A stretch of 64,000 nt of DNA from Semisulcospira habei (GCA_036245525.1 BTPG01000005.1:118215299-118279298); one strand, 5' to 3'; positions 38,557-55,681 are shown, numbered from the stretch's first letter. Made by a program: numbers and translations. The notes: generated by a model not told the origin, from the letters alone.

Positions 38557-41165
38557 CTAATTCCTTAATTTAAGGCACCCTGAAATATACATAGCAACTT
38601 TAAAGACCAGTTTATCATGTAGGTTTCCACACAGCAGCTGAACTTTGAGATCGGATGGGAATCTGTAGTAAAACAGTGGAATGTACTTTTTACGTAAAGG
38701 GGAATATTTTGGACACTCGAAAAGAAAATGACACAAATCTTCAGCCTTATGCCAATCACATGAATTACATTCTGGATTAGTGATGGGTTTTCCAAATCTG
38801 GATACTCCGTTTAAAGGTAAACGGTTACATCTAAGTAAACAAATTGCCCGCCTGAGTTCACAAGAAGTCAGCTGCCCTATGTAACTTGCTCTAAGTATTT
38901 CTGGGTGGTAATGGCAGTATTCTGTGTTTGATGTAAGGGATGCATGCCAGTCCTGTCGGAAACAATCCATCAGCCGATCTTTGAATATCTGAATGAACAG
39001 AGGAGTGTTTCCAACTGACTGCATTTCCCACACATACCCAAACCCATGCATACACAACAGAGTCTTTATTTGCATAGCCCAGTTCGATCTACCTGAGGCA
39101 TCATGCATACATAACATCGCGTAACACTGTCTTGGGTATCTGTTTTCTGACATGGTAAGAAGTCTGCACCAATACTTCACCATTCGAACATAGGCATCAA
39201 TATACATAGGAAATCTTCCACACTCACCCAGCGCAATATTGTTTTTTACATCTCTTCCAACACCAAGGACCATTTTACAAACCTTTATATGAACCTGCTC
39301 AATTACATCATGCCTCTGGAAACCCCAAACCTCTGACCCGTATAGCACAATGGGCTTAATCTTGACATCAAAAATGTGAAAAACAGTGTCAGCTGGCAAG
39401 TTTTGTAATTTGAAGTATAGTCTTTTGATGCCTGCAACTGCTCTCCTGGCTTTTCCAGCTAAGTTTTCTACACATCTAGCCCAGTTCAGAGTAGAGGAAA
39501 ATATCACACCAAGGTAAGTATAACTGGACTCGACTTGAATCTGCTTGTCAGCATAAAACCATTTTTCACAATTTTTCACAAAACCTCCATTTTTGAAGAC
39601 CACCACTTTTGTCTTGTCCATGTTCACAGTGAGACCCCATTTTTTACAGTATTTTTCTAAACAATTAATTTTCTTTTGGAGATCTGCTACAGAGTCAGAG
39701 ATAATGGCTATATCATCAGCATACATAAGAAGGAAAATACCCAGTGGGTCCGCAAAAATATCAATGCCACGTGCACCGCACGATGATATTTCTGTCTCAA
39801 ATTCTGAAAGAAAGATAGAAAACAGCAGTGGGCTCAACACACAACCTTGTCGCACCCCTGACATGCAATCAAAGTAGTCGGTAACTTTGGTTCCAACCCT
39901 TACAGCAGCTTTTACATGTTTGTACATACTCTCCAGTGTCTGAAGCAACTTACCATGAACTCCTTTACGTAACAAGAGATACAACAGTTTTGTCCTGTGC
40001 ACACTGTCGTAAGCTTTAGAAAAGTCTACGTACATGGTGTAAAAACGGCCACCCTGCTTGCTAAGATACTTTTGCACTAGTGCCTGTAAACAAAAAATGT
40101 TGTCTATAGTACTATACCCTTTACGGAAGCCAGCTTGAGCCTCAGGAATACAATCATTCTCTTCACAAAAACGAATCAACCTGTTGTTAATGACAAAACT
40201 GTACAACTTACTGATAACGTTCAAAAGAGAAATTCCTCTGTAGTTGTCAACATTTCTAGGGTTACCCTTTTTGTGTAGTGGAAATATCACAGCCATGGTC
40301 CAGCTGTCAGGGTATTCCGCACTTTGAAACACACGATTGAACAAAGGATGCAGAAATTTCACAAGGATTTCACCTGCATGATGAAAAAGGTCAGTGGGCA
40401 AGCCATCAGGGCCTGATGCTTTCCCTTTCTTCATACTATTAATAGCACTGCGAATTTCATCCTGCGTGATTTCCTCGTCAAATTTTGCATTGTGACAACC
40501 ATCACAATCATCAGATAATATATGGTCATTCAAAACACCCTCGGCCTGTCTGCTAAAACCTGAATCATCAACATTCTGATCCACATTTAGCAAATTACGA
40601 AAATAATCATACCACACGCGTGGTGAAATAACATCAGAACACAACTTCTTAACGCCAGTCAGAGACTTTATTTTTTGCCAAAATGTTCTTGAATTTGCAT
40701 CGTTACATGCATCGTTGAGCTCATTCAAAACCAGTGCGTTGTACTCTACTTGTTTTGTTTTACACAACTTCTTAAATTCTTTCTTCATGTCAAGATACTT
40801 CCCTAAGTCGTCATGTGTGTTTGTGTGTCTGAACTGCTTCAACTGTATGTACTTGTTTTGTTTTGCTAACTCGCAGTCCGAGTCCCACCACGGCGGCTGT
40901 GCACGGGATTCACCACCTACCTTCTTACCTGACCTCATTTTGTCAGCCGCCTTCTGAATGAATGCTACAAAACAGGCCGACCCTTCTTCTACACTCGAGT
41001 CAAGCGCTGACGAAAAGTGTTGAAATTGAGTCTCCTGATTATCTTCAATGTATGCCCAAAAGGACTCAGCGTAGTTTTCTTTCCAAACAAATTTAACCCC
41101 TTCCTCTAGTATTATAACATCATTTAAATCATCATCATCACATGGAATAAACAGACTGAATAGAA
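38557..41165 (-). pseudogene. LINE ORF2, reverse transcriptase part
   Basis: The open frame runs from about 41165 without stops to 38557; a methionine at 40938 gives 793 aa, but the frame clearly continues upstream (FVWKENYAESFWAYIEDNQE). Seen: INSMKKGKASGPDGLPTDLF, NYRGISLLNVISKLYSFVIN, AGFRKGYSTIDNIFCL, VDFSKAYDSVHRTKLL, GVRQGCVLSPLLFSIFLSEF, and the catalytic MYADDIAI (YADD at 39723-39712). Then GLTVNMDKTKVVVF, YLGVIF, VLYGSEVWGF, and a C-terminal zinc-knuckle-like C-x2-C...H...C (NSCDWHKAEDLCHFLFECPK). RT and thumb are complete. It lacks its own start because the endonuclease lies one frame away, so it is called a pseudogene for that single frameshift. Confidence 0.88.
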
Positions 41166-42091
41166 GTAAACGTGGTTACAATGGGGAAATGGTCTGACTC
41201 GCACCTGTCTGCAACAAACATATCGGTCACTAGGTCAAACACGGATTGAGAGCAAATACAGTAGTCCACCACACTTTTGCCTCTGTTGGCCACACACGTA
41301 ATTTCTCCCTCACTGTCACCTTTCGTTCTGCCATTGACAATAAACAAACAGTACTCTTGAAATAGTTCTATCAGTTTCCGACCAAAACTGTTTACGCCAA
41401 TATCTTTTGACCTCCGTGGGCTTTGTGGTACATCCTCTAGCAGATCTGTTAATTCCTGTAAAGGCTGCACGTGTGTATTATCATCAATAAAATCAGTATC
41501 AGACAGACCGGCGGTGCGGGCGTTAAAATCGCCACATAATAGCCAAGGCAGCTCAGGATGAGCACGTAACACTTGAGCCATGTAGTTTTCTAACACTTCA
41601 AAACCATCAACGTTATCTTCACCATATACAACAGAACGCTCTGGAGCCACATACACAAATGCTGCCAGAACATCAGATGCAGAGTTCAAAACAGACTTAC
41701 CGATCTTTAGAAACACAATATCCTCAGCTGCCTGCATTAAACGCAACACATGACAGGCTATAGACTTATGTACACACACGGCCACGCCCCCTTTCAACTT
41801 TTGTGTACGTGGTGAAAAAAACACCTGATACTCTGGAAAGGTATCCTCTATAACATTTTGCTTACATGACCAGATCTCTGAAAATGCAAAAATTTGACAC
41901 TTTTCACAGAACTGCCTAAAAGAAACACTTTTCAGCTTATTTACAAGACCTTGGATATTCCATGCCATGATGCGAAACACAGAGCTACCACTTTCACCAC
42001 TACCACTTTCATCATCACAGTGTGCTGGTGTGGGTTTGAGTGTGGGCACTTGAGTGTGTGTGTGTGCAGGTAAGTCGTCCTTTGAAGACAC
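41138..42091 (-). pseudogene. LINE ORF2, endonuclease part
   Basis: 317 aa in the same frame as ORF1. Apurinic-endonuclease motifs: RIMAWNIQGLVNK (N), FAFSEIW (E), LPWLLCGDFNARTAGL (D-x-N), SVVDYCICS and CESDHFPIVTTF (D-H). It nicks the target DNA to prime reverse transcription. It ends at TGA just after TSIQSVYSM, where the RT frame continues in +1/-1. ORF1 stops 78 bp upstream. Confidence 0.85.
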
Positions 42092-42169
42092 ATGGTGAGG
42101 GCCCTGGGGGTCTGAATGAGGGACGGGCTGTCTTCTCCTGGTTGCTGGGTCAACATGCCGGCCTCCCCC

Positions 42170-42952
42170 TCATTTCTGCCCCCTGCGCTCCACTGGCCTC
42201 TGGGTAGCAGCGTCGTATGCGTGGGTCTTTCCCTCAACAACGAGGGAGTCGAAGCGGAGGAAGGCCTTCTTCCCCGCCTGCTTGGCCTCCTTGAGGAAGG
42301 GTAGCAGCTTGCGGCGCACGTCCCTCACCCGAGGGGTGAAGTCCTCAGAGATGTAGACCCGGGACCTGTTCTCCTTCAGCGTTCTGCGCTCAAACAGGAT
42401 CCGCTCCTTGTCTTTGTACTTGTTGAAGCACACGATGATGGGGTGGGGCGCCTTGCCCCCCTTCAGACGATGGGCACGCTCCACCTCGATCTCCTCCTCT
42501 ATGCCCATCTCGTCCTTCAACATTGACTTGACAGCTTTCTCACAGTCCGCCCAAGTCTCTGAGCGCCCCTGGGGGTGGGGGATTCCGTGAAAGATCAGAT
42601 TCTTGCGTCTGCTCCGCCCCTCCAAATCATCCAGCTTATCCTCCAGCTGCGTTACTTTCTCCTTCAACTCTTTGTTTTCTTTCATCACCGCAGTAAAGTC
42701 ACTCTGAATTCTGTCCATCTGCTCCTGCATTGTAGCTTTCATACTGTCCATCTTTTTGTCCATCACATTCAACATTTTAAACACATCCGCAATAGTCGGC
42801 TCAGACACTGCGTTTGTCTCACCCCCGGGCGACTGGTTGTCTTGGTTCCCCTGGCATGTCAAAAGAGTCTGTCGTTTCGGTGGGCCTGGGTTCGCTTCGA
42901 CATCGCCGCACCGGAGCAGAAAGCCGACCAAAAAGACGAGTATGACTGCCAA
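42170..42952 (-). CDS. LINE ORF1 with N-terminal 2A-like peptide, coiled coil and RNA-binding domain
   Basis: 260 codons from a TTG at 42952, at the very edge of the element; the true start is probably lost. Residues 5-13 are hydrophobic (LVFLVGFLL). Residues 16-24 read GDVEANPGP, the 2A consensus D-V-E-x-N-P-G-P that causes ribosome skipping (42904-42881 for DVEANPGP). Residues about 50-100 form a coiled coil (MDKKMDSMKATMQEQMDRI, NKELKEKVTQLEDKLDDL). Residues 112-230 resemble the RRM-like and C-terminal domains of L1-type ORF1 (RRKNLIFHGIPH, RAHRLKGGKAPHPIIVCF, RRTLKENRSRVYISEDF). The protein would bind LINE RNA as a trimer. 2A peptides are known at the ORF1 start of several invertebrate APE-type LINEs. 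Confidence 0.85.
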   Translation of the reverse strand: MAVILVFLVGFLLRCGDVEANPGPPKRQTLLTCQGNQDNQSPGGETNAVSEPTIADVFKMLNVMDKKMDSMKATMQEQMDRIQSDFTAVMKENKELKEKVTQLEDKLDDLEGRSRRKNLIFHGIPHPQGRSETWADCEKAVKSMLKDEMGIEEEIEVERAHRLKGGKAPHPIIVCFNKYKDKERILFERRTLKENRSRVYISEDFTPRVRDVRRKLLPFLKEAKQAGKKAFLRFDSLVVEGKTHAYDAATQRPVERRGQK

Positions 42953-43229
42953 TTCGTGTTAGCAAGAGACATAGATCCTCATGAGTCCTCGCAGCATCGA
43001 CCAGCTTCATCGTGGCGGTCCAGCTAAACTTTCTCGTCAGTTTTTACTGCGTGGACAGCTTTACTATAAAGGGACGCAACCTATTGTCTTTCGTTACTTC
43101 TTGAGGGGACTGTCGTTTACCTGACACTGCTTTTTAGGAACATATTTCGGGTTAACGCATTTAACCCCAAGGCCTCATTTCCCAAATATTGAATGTGTAA
43201 CGTCTGTTTATCGGTTGCTGGAGTCGGAT

Positions 43230-43250
<21 letters not shown>
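42951..43250. repeat. Right copy of the direct duplication flanking the 2A LINE
   Basis: See 37922-38230. It contains the right part of an HP2 MITE, TTAA at 43153, the start of an HP1b element (GCATTTAACCCCAAGGCC) and then TATC repeats. Confidence 0.92.
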
Positions 43251-43435
<185 letters not shown>

Positions 43436-44135
43436 CGTAGTCTAGCCGACCGTTGGGGCACCACTGATGACTTGGCAACCAGCTCCCTCCATTCCTCTCT
43501 GTTCTTTGCCATTTTTAGCGTATCACCCAGCCTCAGTCCTGTCCACTCTGAGATATTGTCCTCCCATCTTTTCCTCTGTCTTCCTTAGTCCTCCTTGCAC
43601 AGTGCCTTGCAGGATTGTTTTGGCAAGCCCTGCTAAACGCGTGACATGCCCATACCACTTCAGTTTGCGTTTTTTCATAATGGCTAATAGGTCTTCATAG
43701 GGCCCGATGGCTTGCCTGATTCTGCTTCCCACTTCCTCGTTCGTGATGTGATCTCTGTATGAAATGCCAAGCAGCCTTCGAAAACATCTCATTTCAGTGG
43801 CTTGTATCCTCTTTTCAAGGTCTCCTGTGAGGGTCCATGACTCACAGGCATACAAGGACACTGATATGACAAAGGAGCGCATCAGTATGATCTTGGAGCA
43901 GAGCGTGATGTTTCTGTCCTTCCAAATGGTCTTCAGTCTTGTCAGTGCTGTTGTCTGCGCAATCCTGGACAGTATTTCTGGTTTTGATCCCTCATATGTC
44001 ACAATGGTTCCTAAGTATTTGAATTTATTAACTGTTTCCAGTATTTGGCTTCCAATCATGACGTCAGTGCCAATGCCACTGGTGTTATTTGTCATCAGTT
44101 TGGTCTTCTCTGCACTGATTTCCATCCCATACTCA
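43436..44135 (-). mobile_element. LINE (RTE-like), 3' half of a twin-primed copy
   Basis: On the - strand it encodes EYGMEISAEKTKLMTNN, KFKYLGTIV, LYACESWTL, RCFRRLLGISYRDHITNEEV, RKLKWYGHVTRLAGLAKTIL, then a 3' end with a GATA-type tail at 43435. This is the thumb/C-terminal region of an RTE-like reverse transcriptase. The 5' part of the same ORF is present next to it on the opposite strand. Confidence 0.8.
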
Positions 44136-45195
44136 ATGAGACATGGATGGAAGAGATGGACAGAGTACTGCTCAGATTTGTACAACCACCGAGCTACAGA
44201 GGACCCAGGCATACTTGTCAACCCACCCGTGACCAACAATGGCAACTATCCCATCCTCCGAGAAGAAGTAGAAGCCGCAGTGAAGTCGCTGAAAAAAGGG
44301 AAGGCAGCAGGAGCAGACAACATCCCTGCAGAGCTAGTCCAAAAAGGGGGAGAAGACATGATAAGCGCCTTACTAACAATCTGCAATAAGATCTGGCAGT
44401 CAGGGGATTGGCCCACACCATGGACCCAATCACTTATAATAACACTCCCCCCAAAAAGGCAACTTACATCAATGCCAGAATTATCGCACGATCAGTCTTA
44501 TATGCCACCCAAGCAAAGTCATGTTAAAGATCCTACTGAACAGGCTGAAGCCACATGCAGAGGAAATCATAGCTGAGGAACAGGCAGGCTTCAGACCAGG
44601 GCGCAGCACAACTGAGCTACAGAGGACCCAGGCATACTTGTCAACCCACCCGTGACCAACAATGGCAACTATCCCATCCTCCGAGAAGAAGTAGAGGCCG
44701 CAGTGAAGTCGCTGAAAAAAGGGAAGGCAGCAGGAGCAGACAACATCCCTGCAGAGCTAGTCCAAAAAGTTCTATGTGAGAGGTACCTCTATCATGTCTT
44801 TGTGGATTTTAAGAAAGCATTTGACAGGGTGTGGCATGCAGCCCTTTGGTCCACCATGAAGCTATACAACATCAATGCCAACCTGATCAAAGTCATAGCA
44901 AACCTTTACAACAAGGCCACTAGCGCAGTCTGCTTCAACGGCAAAATAGGAAACTGATTTAGGACTACAGTCGAAGTCAGACAAGGCTGCTTGCTCTCAC
45001 CTACTCTTTTCAACATCTTATTGGAAAGAATCATGACAGACGCTCTCAAAAATCATGAAGGAACTGTCAGTATTGGAGGCAGAACAATCACAAACTTGCG
45101 CTTTGCGGACGACATTAATGGCCTTGCAGGAACAGAGAAGGAGCTAGCTCAGCTGGTAGAAAAGCTGGACAGTACAGCCATTGCGTATGGGGGTG
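44136..45195 (+). mobile_element. LINE (RTE-like), inverted 5' half of the same copy
   Basis: On the + strand: RWTEYCSDLYNHRATEDPGI, ILREEVEAAVKSLKKGKAAG, IPAELVQKGGEDM, AEEQAGFRPGRSTTE, then YHVFVDFKKAFDRVWHAALW, VRQGCLLSPTLFNILLERI, LRFADDINGLAGTEKE, VEKLDSTAIAYG. It ends exactly where the - strand half starts (AYG/YGMEIS). A 160-bp part (44208-44345) is repeated at 44611-44768 and replaces a few codons after GRSTTE. The catalytic motif is FADD. Confidence 0.82.
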
Positions 45196-45217
45196 GGGGG
45201 GGTGGGGGAGTGGCGTA

Positions 45218-45348
45218 GTCGGATCAACCATGATAATTCAAGGGTAGTGCCAGATTAACTTAATGGCGCCAAGCTAATCTAGCACTACCCTTGAATTAGC
45301 ATGGATGATCCAGATCCAGCAGTTGGGCGTTGGGGTTGAATGGGTTAA
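45218..45348. repeat. HP1b hairpin MITE, left end missing
   Basis: Stem CATGATAATTCAAGGGTAGT against ACTACCCTTGAATTAGCATG. Right end GGGGTTGAATGGGTTAA. The left terminus is lost at the junction with the LINE and a G-rich run (45187-45210). Confidence 0.8.
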
Positions 45349-45515
45349 TACTTTGAGCCCTGGGATCGAAACCTCCAAATTTGGAAGCTGCCCTCTGAAG
45401 TCAGCATTACACAATTACGCGGACTCTAAAAGGGGACAAATCGACCATGATAGTTCAAGGATGATACCCATCTGGCACCATCCTAGAACTATCATGGTCG
45501 ATATATATATAGGCA
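45345..45515. repeat. HP1b-like hairpin MITE sharing TTAA with the previous one
   Basis: TTAATACTTTGAGCCCTGGG at the left. Arms CGACCATGATAGTTC-AAGGATG and CATCCT-AGAACTATCATGGTCG with the tip deleted. The right end merges into a TATATA run. Confidence 0.75.
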
Positions 45516-46109
45516 CAACGTTTTCCTCAAATATCTCCGAAACCCTCCCCCCCACAACCCCCCCCCTCCTTCCCCAACTTTTTATGTACCACTTTAAGAA
45601 CAAATATCATTTAGTACCAATTGACCTAATTGGGCTTTTTTCACTTGACTCCTATGTTGTGTTGATTTTGCTGTACAGTCTTAAAAATGCGGTGAAAAGA
45701 CAAGAAGACATTTCCAATACCGTAATAGAGCCCTAGCGGGAAACGGCCAGATTTCAATATTGAGGTCAAGCATGCAGACTTCCTGTATGCCTGCGCTGTT
45801 TCAGGTTTGAAAACGTGACTTGGCCAACTCCCGTGACAATGGATGGCTTAGTATATCTGGGGCACATTTAGGGATGCAAAATCAGTCATTTCATGAAAAA
45901 ACTCCGAATTGTTACGACTGTACAGCAAAACTGACTAATTGTTCGAATTTTTTAAAATAAAGTAAATCGTATTAGGTTGACTGTCACTGAATTATAACTG
46001 TTATATAGAAAAGCGGTTCTTTGCGGAGATATTTTCGATGTCAAACGACCTATACCTTGCGCTGCATTTCGGCGTGAATGGGTTCACGACTACTTTTGTC
46101 TCCTGTACT
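45516..46109. other. Intergenic DNA, AT-rich, nothing recognised
   Basis: No ORF of note and no repeat family recognised. Confidence 0.5.
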
Positions 46110-46312
46110 TTAACCCTTTTCATACACCCACTGCTTGAAATAAATTTGAATATGATAGTTGAAGGGCGGTGCCAGAATAGCTTGGCGCCTGAGGCGCCAA
46201 GCTATTCTGGCACCATCTTTGAACAAAAATGCTTTATCTATCTCCTAATCTGTAATATAGTCTTCATAGGACAATAAGCAATTAAAAACAAGATGGGATG
46301 AACCATAACCCA
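46110..46312. repeat. HP1a hairpin MITE
   Basis: TTAACCCTTTTCATACACC at the left. Stem GTGCCAGAATAGCTTGGCGC against GCGCCAAGCTATTCTGGCAC, perfect over at least 20 bp. Right end decayed (GATGAACCATAACCC). Confidence 0.82.
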
Positions 46313-46746
46313 CAAAGTCCCTTCTATATGAGAGCTGTCCTCGCTGTCAATGGTCTCTACGTTTTGTCTTTGACCTGATTCTGATGTTGAATTATCTCCT
46401 ATCTCATGTCTCGCAGATCTGCCAATGCGTCAGTGAGTTCTATAAGGGGTGCAGGACACACGCGTCATTGATTTGTCAAACGTCATTTGTTATGACGTAA
46501 GTTTTAGTTTTTACGTAATTTTATATTTTACGTGATATGAGTTTCACTTTCGCTTCATAGGCTTCAGAAAATGGTGACAAAACTAGAGCTTCACGGTACA
46601 ATTTCAGTCTTGCTATAATTTGTGTTAAAGCAGCTTGACGTTACCTAGTTACATGATATACTAAGTACACGGGTCATCTGCATGCTCTTCTGAAAGCGCG
46701 TCGATGTGTGTGTGCGTGTTAATGCGTGCGCGCGCTCCAAACATCT
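46313..46746. other. Intergenic DNA, nothing recognised
   Basis: Unique-looking AT-rich sequence without a gene. Confidence 0.5.
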
Positions 46747-46806
46747 CCAAGAGGCATAGATCCTCATGCGCCTGAAGGGCGCATGAGGATCTATTCATCC
46801 TGGAGA
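46747..46806. repeat. HP2 hairpin
   Basis: CTCCAAGAGGCATAGATCCT and CATGCGCC pair with GGCGCATGAGGATCTAT and CCTGGAG. Short loop TGAA. Confidence 0.85.
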
Positions 46807-46817
46807 TGCGCGCATGT

Positions 46818-47300
<483 letters not shown>

Positions 47301-47515
47301 GTGTCATAATTAGAGTATACTGTATATTATGTCAGTGTCTGCGTGTTGACGGAGTTGCCTCTTTTACGTCACCTCCACTGTCTGACTTTCTCTAGAAGTA
47401 ATTTTTTTGTTTTTTTAGTGTTTTAATTCTTTTCTGAAAAGAATTATTTTTTTAACTAAAGTTGAAATGATACAAAGCTGGCTAACGAACTCATCCAATG
47501 TTTTTCTCCAAACTA

Positions 47516-48638
47516 CTTACTTAGTTACTTACTTACGCCTGTCACCCCTCCCAGGGTATAGGCCGTCGACGAGAGACCTCCAGCGACTCCTGTCCTGTGC
47601 TTCTCCTTCGATTTTACTCCAGGTGGTTCCCAGTATCTTGATGTCTGCTTGGAGGTCTCGACGCCAGGTGTTTCCCGGCCTGCCTCTTTTCCTCTTTCCC
47701 TGGGGGTTCCATGACAGTGCCTGCCTAGTGATATTGGAAACTGGCTTTCTCAGACTGTGACCAATCCACCCCCATCTTCTTCGTACAATTTCATTCTCTG
47801 CTGTTATCTGCTCTGTTCTCTCCCAGAGTCTGATGTTGCTGATCTTCTCTGGCCAGTGGATTTTCAAGATTCTTCTAAAGCAACTGTTAATGAAGATCTG
47901 TACTCTGTTGACTGTGGTTTTTGTCAACCTCCAAGTCTCTGCTCCATATAGGAGAACTGCTTTTACGTTTGAGTTGAAAATCCGGATTTTCGTGTGTTGT
48001 GACAGCTCTCTGGAACTCCACACTTTTTTCAGCTGGAGAAAGGCTGCTCTGGATTTACCGATTCGTGCTCTGACATCTGCATCAGTGCCACCTTTTTTGT
48101 CGATGATGCTCCCGAGATAGGTGAAGGACTCCACCTCCTCCAGCGGGGTTCCAGCAAGCAAGACTGGTTCTTCCCTGGTTTCGTTCAGCCTCATTGTCTT
48201 TGTTTTCTGTTTGTGGATGGTAAGGCCCACCTGGGACGAGATGTCAGCAAGCCTCGTGGTCTTGTCCTGCATTTGTTGATGAGTGTGAGACAGTAACGCC
48301 AAGTCGTCTGCAAAATCGAGGTCGTCAAGCTGTGTCCACAGTGTCCATTGTATTCCGCTTCTTCTCTTCTCTGTGGTCCTCTTCATGACCCAGTCTATGG
48401 CCAGTAGGAAGAGGAACGGAGACAGTAAACACCCCTGCCTGACGCCGGTTCTGACCTGGAGCTCCCTGGTGAACTGCCCTTCGTGGATCACGCGACATGT
48501 CATGCCATCGTAGCTGCTCTTGATCAGGCAGACGAGCTTTGTGGGTACACCGTAATGTCGTAGGAGTTTCCACAAAGTCTCTCGGTACACGCTGTCAAAT
48601 GCTTTCTTGTAATTCACAAAGTTGACGTACAGCGGGGA
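47516..48638 (-). mobile_element. 5'-truncated LINE (KRKRGRPR family), one intact frame, 14-bp TSD
   Basis: A 362-codon frame runs on the - strand from about 48617 to 47529: NYKKAFDSVYRETLWKLL, GVRQGCLLSPFLFLLAIDWV, LDDLDFADDLALL (FADD), GLTIHKQKTKTM, SFTYLGSIID, VLLYGAETWRLT, ITRQALSWNPQGKRKRGRPG and RSLVDGLYPGRGDRRK. The stop codon is inside the TAAG repeat tail, so there is no 3' UTR. TTTTCTCCAAACTA flanks the copy at 47502-47515 and 48639-48652. The RT lacks its N-terminal motifs and the endonuclease, so it is dead on arrival. Confidence 0.9.
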
Positions 48639-49339
48639 TTTTCTCCAAACTAGCTATACGCAAAAGTTCAAGTAAATATGACAAAAATTACGGACTCTAA
48701 TCTGGGTCAACCGACTTCCTATAAACGGCTGTTTATGTCTTCATTGAGACATTCAATTACAGTATGCTCGGAGGCTCTCTTAGCCAACCACTTAAGAAAG
48801 TATTTCGCAAAGTTTGAAGGTTGTGTGTACAGAAATATCGGAGATTCTCTTGTTTACATACATACAACACACATACATACATACATACATACGCACATCA
48901 GGGCCGGACCTGGGAAAAGTCGATGGGGGGGGGGGGGGGGGGTTACAGATTCAGTATAAAGCGAAGGCGCGAAGCGCCGAGCCTTCTAGGGGGGTCCGGG
49001 GGCATGCCCCCCCGGAATTTTTTTTTTTCAAGGATGCAAAATGGTGCAATCTGGTGCAATCTGAGCCTTGAAAAAGCCATTTGTGATGGTCTGGGGACTT
49101 TGAGCTTTTTGAACAATCGAACTGACAAACTCTGGGGTACAAAAATTATCACCTGCCCCTCCCTTAAAAAAAACACCCACACCCACACCCACACACACAC
49201 ACACACACACACACAAACATTTATTTATCAACAGAGATGTTTTGTATACTATTATTATTCACTACTTTTCGTTGATCGTTAACGGTATAAAGCTTTACCT
49301 TGTAGTTTATGAACATCAGGGCCCTGCTTTCACTTCAGT

Positions 49340-54436
<5,097 letters not shown>

Positions 54437-55010
54437 TTTCGAGGAGACAGCAAAAGTGAAGTGTTACCAAAGAAAATAGATCTAGATTTAAACTTCCCCC
54501 CACAAACCTTAATGACGTCAGACGTCTTTTCACTGATCTTTCTCGGAAAGACATGCACTGAAGGAAAGCAACTCTTTTGGGTACCTGGTCGATTCAAAGG
54601 AAATCCATTTCAACGATGTTTTTGGACGATTCAACGATGGTCGTTTCAACGGATGTTCGTTACAACGAATTATCATAATTATCAACTTAGCGTCTTAATT
54701 AATCTTTCTAAAAAGTCGTTTTTGGGGGATTAGGGCTGTATCAAGGTGAAGGCGCTGGAAGAGGCTTGTGGCCAGAACAAGAAAATATGGCTGCATTTAC
54801 TAATTTAGGGTTAGGGGTTGGGTTACTTGGTTGTTTCAACGGGAAAACGTTTTGGACGTTTAAACGGATCCCTTGAAATGGATTTCCGTTGAATTGTCTA
54901 TAAATAACTCTTTGTGCCTTGGATCAAAAGTGACTAAAAACTGCAATGTTTTAAAAACAATAAAAAAATAATAAAACTTTGGAACTCCCTTTGCATAAAA
55001 AAAATTCACT

Positions 55011-55048
<38 letters not shown>

Positions 55049-55102
55049 TAGTTGGAGGGGGGGTTCCGGAACCCAGGTAACCCCCCCCTGGGTCCGGCCC
55101 TG
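54437..55102. other. 5' region of the hAT element
   Basis: Upstream region of the transposase ATG: AT-rich, with an inverted pair around GGATCCGTTTAAACGTCC-like (54850-54880) and GAAATCCATTTC (54598-54610 and 54880-54895). A long T run (55013-55045) precedes the terminus. Promoter not defined. Confidence 0.45.
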
Positions 55103-55580
55103 CACATACATACATATGCACATACGGCGCTTCGCGCCAAATGTATGTTCAGCAGCGAGGTTAGCGTAACTAGACATGACGTAATTTTTATCTTGTTACT
55201 TCAATTGTTAGAGTTTTAGCCTGCCCGCCTTTGACATCATGGACATGCTATTAAATTTGCCCCACCGCGACCCGTCCTAAAAAGTCCCTTCTATAAATAG
55301 AAGGGACTTAAAATCAGCCTCAGGATGTAATGGGTTAACAGTTGGTGCTAAGCCGTTGATGAGTGTGTCGACAAAGACGCGTGGCGTTAAAAACAAGTAT
55401 GATTATGACCACTTTGCGTGACGTAGGCCAGAACAGTGAAGAAAATACGACTTGGCGTCGTATGGCCACAGTGTCACTCGGTCAAACAGGTCAACCTCAG
55501 TATAATCGCGGTACCCGGAAACCATCAAATCAGCCTGCATTATTTACGATCGCGTTATGGTAGGGCACTATTTACATATA
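55103..55580. other. Intergenic DNA with the end of an HP1a MITE
   Basis: AAAATCAGCCTCAGGATGTA and ATGGGTTAA (55312-55340) are the right end of an HP1a element. A small hairpin AGTCCCTTCTATAAATAGAA (55287-55311) precedes it. No gene. Confidence 0.5.
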
Positions 55581-55681
55581 TATTGACGAGCAAAAGAAAT
55601 GTGACATTTTCGGAATCATCGGAAACATTTTCCTGTTTCCGATGATTCCAAAAATATCGCATTTCTTTTGTTCGTCAGTAT
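55581..55681. repeat. HP3 hairpin, 100 bp
   Basis: TATTGACGAGCAAAAGAAAT and CGCATTTCTTTTGTTCGTCA are the outer arms; TCGGAATCATCGGAAAC pairs with GTTTCCGATGATTCC. Flanked by TATA on both sides. Confidence 0.9.

Noticed and set aside
44652..45218. Two separate LINE genes on the + strand at 44.2-45.2 kb
   Set aside because: They are one reverse transcriptase split by an internal 160-bp duplication; together with the - strand half they form a single twin-primed copy.
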